64,000 nt of DNA from Owenia fusiformis (lineage: Eukaryota > Annelida > Polychaeta > Sabellida > Oweniidae): contig CAIIXF020000007.1 of the NCBI GenBank assembly GCA_903813345.2, forward strand, positions 27,019,564 to 27,083,563, in the 5' to 3' direction. Position numbers and translations under genes: made by a program. The notes under the pieces are model-generated. The model worked only from the letters and a program-made list of their open reading frames with translations, did not search any database and was not told the origin of the DNA. The first letter of the stretch is position 1. The number at the start of each line of letters is the position of its first letter. Below, in pieces: positions 12,601 to 27,600 of this stretch.

Positions 12601-15600
12601 GTAAGTGCGTTTGACGGTTATCATGGGAAATGTCCAGTTTTGTCTAGAATAGGGATATTATATTTGGACGCTGTCACCATGTTTGCTTCCAAGTTCTGCA
12701 TTTGCTGAACATTATGTCTTTTTCAAGTCCCATTGGGTATAGTGCATTACCCTGAAAAAGGAGGGATTCCCAAAGGAATATCAAGAATCAAATTGACTTT
12801 CATGCATTGATTGATAGACCTTGATCTTCTATTGCTTAGTCTTGACTTGTGTCTGAATTACCTTGTATTGACTCTCTGTGATGCCCTGCATTCCAGCTTT
12901 AATCTCTCTTCAGTGTTATAGGCTTACATCATCGTAGTGTCTTTAGGCCCCAATACCTGCTTCAATTCCAGATGTGAGACTGTTCGGGGAGAAGGAGGGA
13001 AAGTATTTGTACCAAGATTACCAGTGTTTTTGATAGGAATGTTAATGTTGGATGAAGGAAGACATGGTCAGTCTTGGGTCAAATCTTCCCCCCCTCCCAT
13101 TATCTGCTTCACCTCCAGAGTTGATGGTGTACAGACACCTTGCATGTTGATAATGCCTTGTATGTCTCATGGTTTAGTCAAACCATCTTGATTGAAATAT
13201 TCTGCAACAATGCCTTGAGACTGGAAACACAAAATGCTGTACGAACGTTTCAATACAGTTCAATGTAAATGTACTGAAATTACCCAAACCTTATTAGACA
13301 TCATATTAAACTGACAATTATGTTGCCTACATGGAATAGAAGGACTTCACCGCCTGATTGGAGTATTAGTCATTTCACGCCTGAAGACTGTTGGAAATTT
13401 TTTCAGGAAATATTGCGTTTTGTAATTAAAGAAATGCCAGAAGGGTGTATTATGTATTTGCAATAGAGTTACCCATGAATGTGGCTGATCATCTGATTAA
13501 AAGGTTGATTGTCTGATTGACAGGTTGATTGATTGATTGAGAGGTTGATTGTCCAGTTGAGAGGTTGGTTGTCTGATTAAAATGTTGTTGTTCTATCGTG
13601 ATGTTGTTTGTCTAATGGAGAGGTTGATTGTCTGTTGAAAGCTATATTGTCTGATTGAGAGGTTGATTGTCTTATCAAGATGTTGATTATCTCATTTAGA
13701 AGTTGATTGTATTATTGAATGACTGATTGTCTGACTGAAAATGTATTTCATACACATTTTTAGCTCACATGAGTCCACTTGTTTTTGTGAAAGCACATTA
13801 CAGTTAAATAATCAAATCATCAAACTATAAATGTCCAATTACAGTATCATATTGAGATATATTATATTACGCTGTGTAAAAATCATACATAACTGTTGTT
13901 ATTAAATCGTAACAATTTCAGTGTATTACACGTTGTAAGAAATTGATAAAGAGTTTGGATAATTGGCAAGCAATGTACCAAAATAATAACAATCAATTTT
14001 GTCAAACTCAGGTCATTCGTTGTTCAGATCCAAGCCGTGTTTATAAACTTAGAATGCATATACCATTGTGGGATCCACGGTCTCAATTATACCTTCAGCC
14101 TTTGACCAAGGGTATTCTAATGCTTTCATAAATTCTTAGCGAGGCCTGATCTTGAAGGATGCTGCTATCCCTTGAAATAGAGAACTTAGATAAATAGAGA
14201 CTCTGATAAAACAATGTACATATATACTGTTAGATGAGAAAAATTAAATCAGTATTGTTTGTTTGGGCAATTTAACATGAAATATAAAATGTCCCATGGT
14301 TTTGCCCCGTGGATGGTGATAACGGTTTCTGAATGATGGGGGGGGGGGGGTAGAGATGTTTTTTTGCCACAGTAATTCTTATATATATGGATATCATTGC
14401 TGCATAGGGGTTGTTTCACTATGGTCACATGCATTTATTTTATGATTCTGATTATATTTCTTTTTATTATGTCACTACCACAAGTGGTAACATTTTGATA
14501 TGATCCCCAACTTTTTTACTGCAGCAGTTGGGGTTGGATGGTGGGTGTTTGGTATTCAGCATCTGTAACAAATGGCAGGTGGTGGTTAATGCCTTTTATT
14601 ATCTTCTGTTTATCCTTCTGGCACGTGACACTTATATATTCATCCAAGAAATTTCTGTGGAAGGGTCGTCTTTTAAATATTGTACTTGACCGATCTTCAG
14701 ATTAGAATATATTGATTGGCTGGTAGTATTTCGATCAAAGCCATGAATGTCTGAATCATTCCTTAGAGTTACTCTTGGTGCTTGACCACTGACTAGTCAG
14801 CCTTTTTGAATACATTGACTGATTATTTAACTCAATGATATGCTCAAGAAGTATCTAGTCTTATTGAGTATTCTGCATTGACTCCTTGCTCCCTACTGGC
14901 TCCCTGGTCCTTGTGATAAGCTATGTTTATGAAGTGGCCAGTGTTGGGCAGTTATGCATGTTTAATGAGTGAAGGCCTGACTTAGACCAGGAATGGGAAT
15001 ATGATTGAGATTTACTGGTGGATGAACCCAGCTGATCTATGGTCATACTGCAAAATATGTTCATTGTGTTAACATTGTGTTAAAAAGGTCCTAATTATGC
15101 TAGCAGGTTGTTATTTAATTATTTTACCATTGATGTCAATGGGCAATATTTAGAAGTATTACATACCCACACTACCCTACCTCGATAGCGCATGCGCGAA
15201 TTTTTGGGCTTTCAACCACGTCGCTTTTGAGTATTTCGACTGCTTAGTCAAAAGGTTAATACGTTTGGTGCTCGGAGTGAGTCAATATTGCTATTCGCTT
15301 AACTTTAGTGGTGCAATAGTGAAGTCCATGTTCCAAGTTATATGATAGTTGAAGAAAGAATGTAAATAATATCGTTTTAAATTTTAAAATATTTGATATG
15401 TCATAGTACACGGTACACAGATGCAAAAGTTGATCAATACAGGGTACAAGGAATGTAAATTGCTCAATAGTACAGGGAGCGAGAAAGTAAGCTGATTATA
15501 CAGACATACTATGTCCCGATCTCATGTACATTTACGTTGGAAACAGTGAAACTAATGCTAAAAAGGCCGCCTGTTGATGCTTTGAGGTGTCATCAATTGT

Positions 15601-18600
15601 TATTTAATCCAAATAAAGTAAACATTATTTTGTAGATTTAGACACTGGCTTTCAGGTCGTATACTAGTATGCATTTTAGTCATTAAAGAATGCTAGATTA
15701 TACGTGTTACTAGGGTATCAATTTAAAATGAAATAATGAAATTAAATATGAACACGTTAATGATAAATGACTATCCGCTATCAGGATTAATGACTATCCG
15801 CTATTCAGAATAATTAAAATTGCCTGAACTACATGTAAAGAATCGTTCTATATAATCCTTGAATGGTCTAATTCACTACCGTCCTGAAAAAACTATCATT
15901 TAAAATATTTTGTTCAAAATATACCATGCCATGACTTGAGAGCATTTTGTTCTTCACGATTTGCTGTAGCGCTGATATGACATCGTATTTCTCTATAATT
16001 GTAAAAAATCTAATACCAGATCGATGTAGTCTTATATGACGTGTTGAATGTCAGATGTTTTTGGATGGTATCTGCTCCAGTGATTTTGCATTTAATCATT
16101 AAACGCTGATCACAAGACACCTCGAAACAAACATTATCCTCTTTGTGACAATAGGAAAAATGTTTCACAACATGTTATGCCTTACGGCAAAGTAAAGATA
16201 CATTTCTGGGACGACGTTTTTTGCATCTTAAGATTTTAGAAAAACAATTAATTCACAAAAATACAGTTGAATAACATACTGGAAAACGTATCCACATATA
16301 ACACGATGACACGCAGTTTAAATAACAGTTAACTGTTTTTTGTTACATATCAATGTAACATTTTCGAAGGGAAACTTACATGCTCCCTGTACGTTGATAG
16401 ATTTACTGAAATGTATCGTGTATTGCATTGAGTTTTGCTTCACTGCGCCCACTATTATCTATCTTTGCCTATAGTGGTTTTTTGCCAACAATATTCTACA
16501 AACTGCTTAATTAATCAATTCTATGTCTGGTAGAATACTAGAAATAAATATAAAATGTATTTTACGTTCAGAAATATGGAATTAAACCCACGTCCTCCAT
16601 TTGCAACTTAGCTGTACCCTGTTTCCCTTTTAAACGTGGTCACGTGGTAGGGTAGTGTGATACCTAGCGAAGCATTTGTATGGAAGTCAATGGGAAAGTT
16701 AGCGAGCTATATCCACCGATATTGCCCGATTACCCCGATATAGCCCGCTTACCTCGTTTTGATATTAGATTTCTTTAATAACCATGATAATATCATGACG
16801 TCACGTCATTGATACAAAGTAACCATGGGAACAAAGGCATGTAATACATCAGTTATGTCACTATGACGTGAAATATGCCTTTGTTCTTGCCCAAATATAG
16901 AGCCTCCCAAGGTCGGCCTATATTGGGAGAACTCAGGCATATTTCACGTCATAGTGACATAACCTCTAAATATTGAATTCAGCAAGGCATATGAATACTT
17001 GAGAAATCAGGAGTTATCTGGTTGACTCTTGTAACCAAGAATTATTATATTTTGCATTTCAATATTTAGACACTTATTTTCGGTAATAAATGTAGAAAAT
17101 CTTAAGTATAGAATCAGTATAAGTCGCATCCCCAGAGTCTTGACCACTTAAATTCATCAAATTAAAACCATATTGAATTCTACTAATTCCAGTAATGCCA
17201 GTAATTTTGTTATGATACATAGCACGTCACCATGGTAATGCTGCCCAACAAATGTAACTTAATTATTATGTAATTCATCTAATAATTCCATTTCATACAT
17301 TGGCGTCTAATGGTTTGTTCTGACCAGATGAATATTGTTTAGAATCGATGGTTGGTCACTTCTTGTAAATACTTAGTGAAAAAGCCTGCTGAATTGTACT
17401 CAGAGTAAAAATGGAACTTTGTAAGAGGAATAAATAAAACATGGATAAAGGGACATGGAGACATGAATAAAGCCAATATTAAAATATCTGAAAACCATTC
17501 GAAGACAATGGAATACATATAACACCTACCTCTGAAAGATATTGAAACATATCAGTTTTCAAAATTATTGAAACAAATTTTGTTGATGAGATTGATTTTT
17601 AGAAAACAAGAATTAGATGGAATTGTTACAGTTTGCAGTGAACAGTGACTTCCTTGCGGGACTTTTAAAGGAATCTGAACGCAAATGTATTTGTCATTAT
17701 CATAGGTATGAATGAGGGAATGTTGAGGAGACTTTGTGGATCAAACGTACTAAGAATATTGTATTTATAATTACGAATATGACAGGAAAATTATAAATAT
17801 TATTATAAATAACTTAATAGCTTTAAATATAGCGATGATAAATCAGTGTTTATTACAGACTTAAAAACATCAGTTGGCTGGTTCAAACATTGACGAAGAA
17901 CAATAAATAATGCATATGTATGATCTCGTACATATGTGTTGACTCAGAACTGGGTTAAAGATCTAGATCAAAGAACCATGATAATTTTTCTTTTTTTTAT
18001 GAGAAATGGGTTCATTCCTTTCAAACACAAAATTTCTTATATTGCATATTTCAACTGTCAATATCGTGCCCAGTTACAAGGCATATAACTCAATTCTGTC
18101 GTCTATGTGGTCGTTTGACTTGAAATGGTAATTGATTTGCTACATAAAAAAACTATCCAATACTTTGCTATACAAAGTTTTATCTCGCTAATTGCTCAGT
18201 AAAGACAAATGATCAATGTGTGTATCAGTCCCTTAGAAATATTAATCTAGAATAGAGAATCAACACGTAGGGCTGAATGGCAGCATTGTTTTTATGTCAG
18301 CACCAGAAGTTGTGTGACATATTGTTATAGTCTCCAACTTTTTTTGTGGATGGTGGTCGGTGTTCGCTCGATGGTGACATTTTGCATGTTAATACCTTGT
18401 ACATATTGCCACAGGGTGATAGGAAGTTGTGCAAGGATTTTATGGACAATTTCAATGACCACTACAGTGACAAAGAATAAGAACACTTGTATAACCCTCA
18501 AAAACAGAGTACTGATATCCCTATCTGGACACTGTTGGAGAGAAAGAAAGAAACCATGGTCAGAAAGGCAACCTTATGATGGTCATTGTAGAGAGGTTTC

Positions 18601-21600
18601 GAACAATGTTCTTAGCTCAATGTATCTACTCCACCCTCACTCAAAATTAGCTCATTTGTTTTAGCAACCATTTCAGAGATTTTTAGAGATTTTTATGCTT
18701 CTCTGAATGCCCTGTTCATCTTCCATCATTTATATATGTGTGGTAAGATTGTAAATTCTTTTAACGCACCAACATTTTGGAAAAAGCCATTTATTTGTGA
18801 GGCATAATAATGGAAATTAGAAATAAATCATCTCCAACTTAAAACACAATACTTAGTCAACATTGAAGAATTGGAAAAGGATCGTTTACGTGAAACAGAG
18901 CTCTTAAAAGGAAATCAAGCTTCTATCTAATTTGAATACAATCCAAACCATAACCTAACAAAAAATATCTGGCTCTGTATATGTATATAATTCTCCATCT
19001 TGAGTCTTACTATACATATGCATTTCTAAATTATGTGGTTTTCTTGTCATGGGCGTTGGTCAGGAAAGAAAAGAGTGAACATTTGAACACTCAAGAATAT
19101 TTTGCGAGGATCTTGTATGATTAATCGAGGAAAGGGCTCGCGGACAAGGTGCATTTTTTTGTTCTCTTTATTGGTGAACATTGATTGGCAGTATCAAGTT
19201 ACAGAATCTAAAACTTAAGTTATAATCATCTTGGAGGCTACGAGTTACTGAATGTAATGCTGCGTAAATTGGAATGAATATTCAGAGTAATGGTATATTT
19301 TGTCAGTGATGTTTGATCGTCAAAAGTTCTACAAGCTCATAGAATGCGTCGGTAATATTGAGCGTTAGGAGGTTCTCTGTTTGTAATAACATACACAGTT
19401 TATTATTTTCTAACAGGTAAAATACCAAAATATGGTGGCTGTAATCTTGTATTAAAATACCAAATGAACGAGAAGAGAGTAGATTTCGCAAGGATTAAAG
19501 AGAATATGTATTCTCTTGATTGTTGAAGTTGCAGAAAATTAGACACTTTTTGATAAGATTTTCAGAGAAAATGAAATGCATAAATAAGAGAAAGACAAAT
19601 GCAGCAAGCTTGAATTGGTATAATGGAATAATCATTTATATCATAGGTTTTGTCGAAAACCTATTTTTATTTAAATAGAAATCCTCATCTTTATACATAA
19701 AAAATTAACCAAAATGCAATTTTTCAGAGATATAAAAGACAGGACTGTACTAAAAATCTATGAGAAGGACAAAGATGGAGTGTTCATAGAGACGTTGAAG
19801 GACAACACATCACCAAAGACACGACTTACAGAAGAGCATTATTTCTCAGACTCAGAAACCATGCCAACCAATCGTAACACAGTGGCTCCCCCTAGGAGTA
19901 GCCAGTATAACCAAGTACAAGTAAGTCAGGAACATCCCTTTAGCCTTTAGTCATTGGTGTGAACTTTAGTCATAAGTGTGAAAGGACTAAAACATTGAAT
20001 GTTATATGTTTTTTACTTACATCTAGGAGTACAATATAACTCTAAAAATAACAGATTTACATTAAGTTGACATCACTAATATGTTAGACTGGGGAGGTGA
20101 TAAGGAACAATCTTTCAATCAACTTCTAAATCAGAATATCAATCAATCCCTCAGTTACTCAACTTCTCAATTGGACAACAAAACAACCAAACTTAAAATC
20201 AAGCAATCAAGCCCCAATGATTCAATCAATCAATTGATTAATCAATCAACCTCTTCCTTCTGCAAGGAGTTAATATTGAATAGGGAGATATGCACATGAA
20301 AAAGTATTTCTTACCTAGCTACAAGCACCTGTGACCCCCTCCCACTATATGAGTACCGCACCTTCTCACACACTTGTGGGAGCTCGAGATGTGTAGTGGG
20401 GGAGTGGGGGGGGGGTTTGCGCTCACAAGAGCTTGTAACTAGACCTAAGTATTTCATGACATGGACAACATCCTTCAGTTATCAATTCAATATAAATTTT
20501 ACTATTAAGACAATTAATTGTTAAGAGATGCATTAATCAGTCCATTTAACTCAACACAGATTTTAGATTACTTCAATGATTAGTGTTGCTTGATTGGTAA
20601 TGAAGATTTATGTTATCATGTACTTAAGGTACCTATATGGTTTTTACATGTTATTTAGAGATAATATTATTATTAACTAGGGATTATGTCCAGTCATTAA
20701 CTGTTGTGGAAAAAATGAACTTAGTTTTGTTAGGGGGAGGGGTTGATGTTGATTTCATTAATTACAAATGTTGGATTTTTTCTAAAATATAAGTGATAGA
20801 CAAATAAACATTTTCCAATTTTTGAATAACAAAGAAGGAGGATTAAACTAGAATACTTTATTTTGCACTTTTTTGTATTTTGTAGTAGAAAAATATTCAT
20901 TAAAAATTCCATTGATCAATACAAGGCCAGAGTTTTTATTTACCTTCCAGCAAAAGTATTGGGTAAATTGGAAATGTATTCATTTAATTATAAAGATCTA
21001 GAAACTGTATGTTATCAAGAAATCAATTGTTCTATTGGCCTGGTACTCTAAGCTTTAAATGCCCTAATACAATAAGAGTACAGTAACACCTGCATATATT
21101 GTTCACTAGAGACAGGTGTTTACTAGAGAGAGGTGTTCACTAAGACAGGTTTTACTGTATAATTTTTTTGAGAGACTTGGCTTACATTCTTCCATAAATA
21201 CCTATCCTTTAGAATATATATTTACCCTGTTCAAGATTCATTTTGTCATATACTCTTAGGATTACTAATAAACAACTGACCTTGTTGAGCAAATCAAAAC
21301 CTGCCATTGCCAAAGAAACTTGCCATAGTTGAAACCCCTTTCTGGAAAAATTGACTGGAATATACTGACCTCTGAAATATTGAAACTGAATATCATAACT
21401 AGTAACCGAATGCTCATATGGCTGATCATAGTGTTTTGTATTTCCGTCAATTTTGTAACTTGATTGTTTTTCTACATGCAGATATCAGTATATTCCTTAA
21501 TGGAACCCTTGATTTATTAGATATTAATGTCAGAAATATAGACTGTTTTACTAGTAAAATCACTCTAATATTGATGGAGGTATAGCTGTTATCATCTCAG

Positions 21601-24600
21601 ATAACCAAGTTATGGAGTTTCATAAACTGGTAAGTGGGTATGAGCTATCATTGAGAACAGTTATGATCCCTCATTCATTGTATTATCCCTCATTCATGAT
21701 ATTATTCTTCGTTTATGATATTATCCTTCATTCATGATATTATCCTTCATTCATGATATTATCCCTCACTCATGATATAATCCCTCATTCGTGATATTAT
21801 CCCTCATTCGTGATATTATCCCTCATTCGTGATATTATCCCTCATTCATGATAGTATCCTTCATTCATGATATTATCCTTCATTTCTTATGATCACTGGC
21901 AGACGTGGTTGTTTCATGCTAAATAAAAAATATTTTTAGCTCATTTTCAATTGAAAATTAGGGCCTGTTCTACCAAAAAGGCCAATTTTTAATTAGGCCT
22001 ATGTTTAAAAATGGGCCCAAATGAAAAAATGTATGAGACCTGACTGCGGTGATTGTTACAATTTAGTACTATGTAATCTGAACATGTACCTGGTATAATA
22101 CTTGTATTTTGTTTTTAGGTTAATCGTAAAAGTGAGACCTTGCCAATGAGCTTCCGAGATCCAATATATGATGTGCCCAGGAGTCAAGCAGCCAAGAGTA
22201 GCACCCTCCAACATATGGCACCTCCAGGGCGAGGAAGTGCTGCTTCCTCACCCCAGCGGTCTCCATATCGACCCTCGGGACTCAATATTAGCGCACGTAA
22301 GTTTGGAACAAGACTCTTAAAGATTTATATGTCAAAGCGTATAGGAGATTATCCCCAAATTGAGTATACTACATTGTAATGTAGGCTCATTTGACTGGAA
22401 TTGAAGTTAACAGGGATGTTTTTGATGATCATTGTCCAATTAAATGGGGTTAAGTATCATCTGGGCAGTAGTATCATCGGTAATCCATAAGCCAACTTAA
22501 ATGCCCAGGTCCCTTGTTATTTTTTGCAATTGTCTGTTTGTCGGTATTTAAAAAAGTTGTGTCAATTATTCAAAAAATTACATAGGATGTTCCACTTTTG
22601 AGATTAAAATTCAAAATTGCTGACTTTGGAAAGATAATTTAAAAGCCTACAACATTGATTCCTTGAAATAATCCCATGGGCCGAAGATAGAAAATACCCC
22701 TGGGAATGTATCCCCTGTGTGATAATTCAGAATAAATAGAAAGTAGACATAAGATACATGCGAACAAAGAGATATTTCAATAAAACATGAGTTTTGCGGT
22801 GTAAACGAGTCAGTCTGATGTAATGTATCAAGATTGATGACTGATCAATATTAGACTGGTAACTCAACACAAAATATCATGAAATAGTCATCATCCTCCT
22901 CGATTCAAAAATACTTGTAGTGGTGACAAAACCAGAAAATCATTAGATACATCAAACTAAATCATTAGGTACATCCTGAAAGTTGGGCTAGGGGGAATGA
23001 ATCGATACAAACGGGCAAAAACTGGTTGTATATTTTTTATGGTGATACATAGAGTATGTAGTGCAATGAAACCATGAGTGCATGATGTTGCATACGATAA
23101 CACTAACATAAGTAGATATGCATGATTTTGTTGAATCCAAATATCTAATGACAATTTATGAGGTATTTTGGACTACATTGTACATTCTCTATGCTTTAGC
23201 CAAGCTTCAGCATGTGTTTTATTTTAGGCTGCATTTTTGTTTAGAATATTATACAAATAGTGACTGCCATTGAGGGCAATAGTGTAAATTATTTCCCCGA
23301 GGGAATATCCTCTACAATGTACTATTCCCGAAGCCGCAGGCTTCGGGAATAGTACATTGTAGAGGATATTCCCTCGGGGAAATCATTTACACTATTGCTC
23401 GAAATTAGGCAGTCACTATTTGTTTTATTATATACCCTATGGCCTATACTGACTCTTGTCCCGTTTCCTCTGCGAAGGCCAAAAGGCTTAGAAAGCCCCC
23501 TCCCCGGGTCCATTGTTAGCATTATAAGCTGTGACGTCATCAGATGCTCAACAGAAATTTTTGCCTCTGAGACTCTCACTTGACAAATTCAATCGCGTTT
23601 AACACGCGGAATAGATTATCACAACACTTAGAATTACACAGACGTATTGAGCTTAGGGAACTTTATACACGTTGCTTATATTGTATCGTTACTGCACGTC
23701 TGTCATGGTGAACGAAGTTGATTTGTGTTTGTGCTCATCCTCCATTTTTCTGTTTTTTGTCTGCGCAGTGATGATGCGCAGACGTTTCCAAGGGTAATAG
23801 AACTTGCAATTGTGACGTCAGCGGGCAATAGTTCAAATGTATATTCCCGCTGACGTCACATTTGAGGGAATATAACTTTCCGAGGGAAATAGTAAATCTA
23901 TTTCGGAACACGTGACTAGGTATTGACCAATCAGGATTAGTGTTACATATTGGGTATATAATAAATATATATATGTATTGTTGATTTTGGCTTTTAAATA
24001 AGTTAATCATCCATTTCATATGTTTTGTTGTATCGTTTAACATGAAACAGTTGTGATTTATTAATAAAAATACATGGGCCATGCTAGGTTAAATCTTAAC
24101 AGCAAAAACCTATCAAACTTGATGTATTGCTAATTTCATAATGAATATCATCAATTAAAAGCTCATTAACTGTTGTTAATGTGATATTTATCATCCCTTA
24201 ACATGTTAAGTACACATTATTTAATCACATGTGTCAATTTATATTTAGTATCACCTTGGTAACTTATTGTTGTATTTCTTTACTTTTATTATTTTTTATT
24301 ATTTCAATAGTGACTAAAAATACCTCATTATACCTATTGTCTGCCTATTTGTTTAGTTCATAAATATTTATTTGTTGTTTAGATTTGATGACTGGTGCAT
24401 GTTGTTGCTTAAATTTTAAATGTTGTTGCTTAAATTATTATTTTATTATAGTTATGGACATTGCCAATATTATCCACACTGTGCCCTATCGAGGTAGTCG
24501 GATGAACACGTTAAGCGAAGGTTGGATTCTTAGCCACATGCTTTAAACTCTAAAATATCACTGTGTGTTTAGGCTATATGTCTCCATTTTTTCTAAAATC

Positions 24601-27600
24601 CTCCAAATATTTGGCCCAAGATCATACCATAACCAAGCAAGCAAACAAAATACATTTCTTAATGATGTCAGAGAGTAATATTCTTTTCAATCATCTGATT
24701 TTGTTTCTTGAGAGAGAGAGCTTTATCCTGGGGGGTTCAGTCTAAATAATTTGGGTAGGTATGTGCAGCAAGGGAAATTTTGGCTTGGGGCATAAATCAT
24801 GGAACCTGGCCAATCTGAGAGGAAAAAAACATGGAAAATTTGTCGAAGAGAGAGATGTAAGCTTTTACCAGTTGCTCAGATGAACATCAATCAATGACTA
24901 ACATTCACCATACTGCTTCCCTGTAAAACCTGGTTCACTGCTTGGGCTGGCAAAAGTGTTCTCATTTAGATGCTATGAGAACACATTTTGATTTAAAGTT
25001 TACTTGTACTGATTGTACAGTAATCTTGCTTCAAGATGTATCCAGGCATTTGAAGATGATCATTGATGAATTTCAACTTTCATTTACAATAGACACTTCA
25101 TGATTTAAAAAACATGGGCCTGTATTTGGAGGATTACATCGTGTGGTAATGAAATATGAAAGCTAGGGTTGTGGGGCGAATCACAAATGGTTTAAGTCTA
25201 AGGGTCATGGTAGCTGGAATCTGGTATAAGCTGTGACTTTGGATATAGGACGAGGTGTATAATGCTTTTTAACATCCCTTAATATCACTGTGTATTATGT
25301 ATAGTTAATGGAATTTCAACCTGACGTCCTTGTGTCATGTGTGTTCTCCACTTCTTAAAATCATATATTGTACTCTAATTGTAATCCTCAGTGTTGAAAA
25401 TCATCCTTTTATTTGCTTATTTTAATTCCTGTGTATTTTTTTTCCTGGTGCTCCAAAATCACCATTTATACGACCTCAGAGCTGAGGGGTGAGCTACATC
25501 TGTTGCTTTGTTTGACACTTCTAGGTGATAGGATATTGCGTGTATCTTTCTATCAAAGTATCTTTAATTTCTAGATATGCTATGTGGGTTTGCTTTGTTT
25601 GTTGTGTTGTGTTGTTTTGATTTTAAAGGTATTAAACCTCTCATATGTGTGTGTGCATATTACCCTGTTTTGTTGTTATACCATATAACCTTTTAAAATT
25701 TTGGGGCTTTATTCTGGACTTGGCCCTGAATAACCAAACAGGGACTTTGCCCACTTGGGGAGTTTGACTTATCTGAACATCAGATAAGCTTAACGTTTTT
25801 ACTTGTGGAAGCAGAATCTTCAATTTTTTGTTCTAAATATTTTTTCATGATGAACCAGCAGAAAAGGTTCTTAAATAATATAAAGCATGTAAAATCCCTG
25901 TCAAACCATGTAACATGTATTTATGCATGATGAATATAACTTTAGCCGTAGCACATTTTGTATCATCCAAATCTTATAATGTATAGCCCAGATTCATTAA
26001 GAATGCATGCTGTGTACTGTATTTCATGAGGAAAATTCATCATATTTGATATTTTGCAACATGAATTTAATCATTGAAATATAAATATTTTTCAGCATAC
26101 AACAGTCCAAACCAGCGCCACTCAATGTCATACATGCCGGCATCATCAGTTTCTGAGCCTATCCCAGAAAGCCGTTTGACCCAGAGTCGCAGTTACCATA
26201 GTTACACTGAAAGTGAGGCCAATGGACAGAATGGCCACCAGGAAGTATTGTCCAAGTCTGGTAGCACAACCCCAGTTATAGTGGATGGTGAAGCAGCGTA
26301 AGTTCTTTGAGATTGTGAATGGCTATTGACCTCAAAAATGTTGTATATTGAACATGTCTATAAAAAACTAAAATGACCATAGTACAGGGTGTTCCAAAAG
26401 TAACAGGACTGGTGCTAGCATTTTGTACTATGCAATTTTGTAATGGCAATATGTCGAATCAAATCCACATTGATGTAGTGTGTCATGTTCACATGTGTCA
26501 TGTCATATATACATGTGGTGTGTCATATATTCCAGTCACAGAATGGAGAAAATGGAGGCTCAGTTGGCAAACCTTACCCATTGGGTCCAGACTGCCGTCA
26601 TGAAAGGGAGCTTAGATGGCAGTCATCCAGGCAGTCGTACAAGTCTCGCATCAGAAAGTTCTTTCTCGACTCGAAGCAGTAAGTTCACTACTTCGATACA
26701 TAGTAACAAATTACATGAAATTTACCTTTATACCAGCTTCAGTGGCTTAAATCCAAAGCCTTTTGCTTTTCAAGTAATTGTTTGCATATGGTTTGTGGAG
26801 TTTAAAACATGCCTGACATTTACACATCTACAAGTAGCCAATTTCCTCATCAATTCTATGGAGATGGGGGTATGCATGGCTATTTATGTATACTCTTGTA
26901 TCGAGCCACTGGTCCCTTTACTTACTTTCAAAGCAGATGTGTTGGGAGAGGGCGTGTTACAGAGAGGGTATGTTAGGGAGAGGGCTTGATGCAAAACTCA
27001 TAAATTTTCTGATTTGAGTAAAACTTACGAATTATATGCAATCAATAAGTTCCAACACTAACCTAAATTGAAGTGAAGTTAATAAATATAACAAGTAATT
27101 TCATTTGTTTTAATTGTATTTTTAAATATGTTATTAATGACATTTTCATTTGTTTGACATTAATTTTATAAGGGAATATTACCCATGGGATGTAATTTAT
27201 GATTGGTATCATAACATCCTTATAACTTTTAACTTTCTTGTTTTCTGGACTAGACTGGTCCATACAAAGATATTGTTTTAAAGTCAATGTCTTCTTCATT
27301 TGGGATATTTTGGTTGGCTATTTTTGGAATTTTGGCAATTTATTTTGTTCTGTATATAGTTGCATATTATGGCATGATCCAAAGGTTTTCACTCTCCCTT
27401 TGTTTTCATAAAGGTCTTGGTAAAATGCTTTTGCATATGGTTACTTTATCAATATATTGAAAATCTTGAGTAGAAAACTTTGAAAAGTCGCTAGTGAGAA
27501 ATGTTCCTAAAATAGTGGTCATACAATGGAATGAAACCATAAAGGTTTTAAACAAGGGAACCTTGGTATTCACTAGAAATACAGGTCTTAATATACGCTC

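Larger units (their letters stand above)
11106..19727 (+). other. 8.6-kb intron packed with repeats
   Basis: Contains dispersed-repeat copies 1-3 (11133, 14468, 18293), MITEs at 11317-11519 and 15168-16659, a TATTG microsatellite, a GATTGATTGTCTGATTG-type minisatellite and the 27-bp inverted repeat at 16853-16962. No further exon was recognised. Confidence 0.7.
19921..22118 (+). other. Intron with MITEs and a 19-bp minisatellite
   Basis: Contains CAATCAATC-rich low-complexity sequence (20110-20250), MITEs at 20314-20444 and 21081-21157, and the 21666-21885 minisatellite. No coding exon seen. Confidence 0.7.
22297..26095 (+). other. 3.8-kb intron
   Basis: Holds the palindrome at 23246-23435, the CRE-containing inverted repeat near 23813, and the candidate cassette exon at 24452. 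The remainder is unremarkable AT-rich sequence. Confidence 0.7.

Noticed and set aside
20081-20299. Asn/Gln-rich frame
   Set aside because: Arises from CAATCAATC low-complexity DNA inside an SKT intron.
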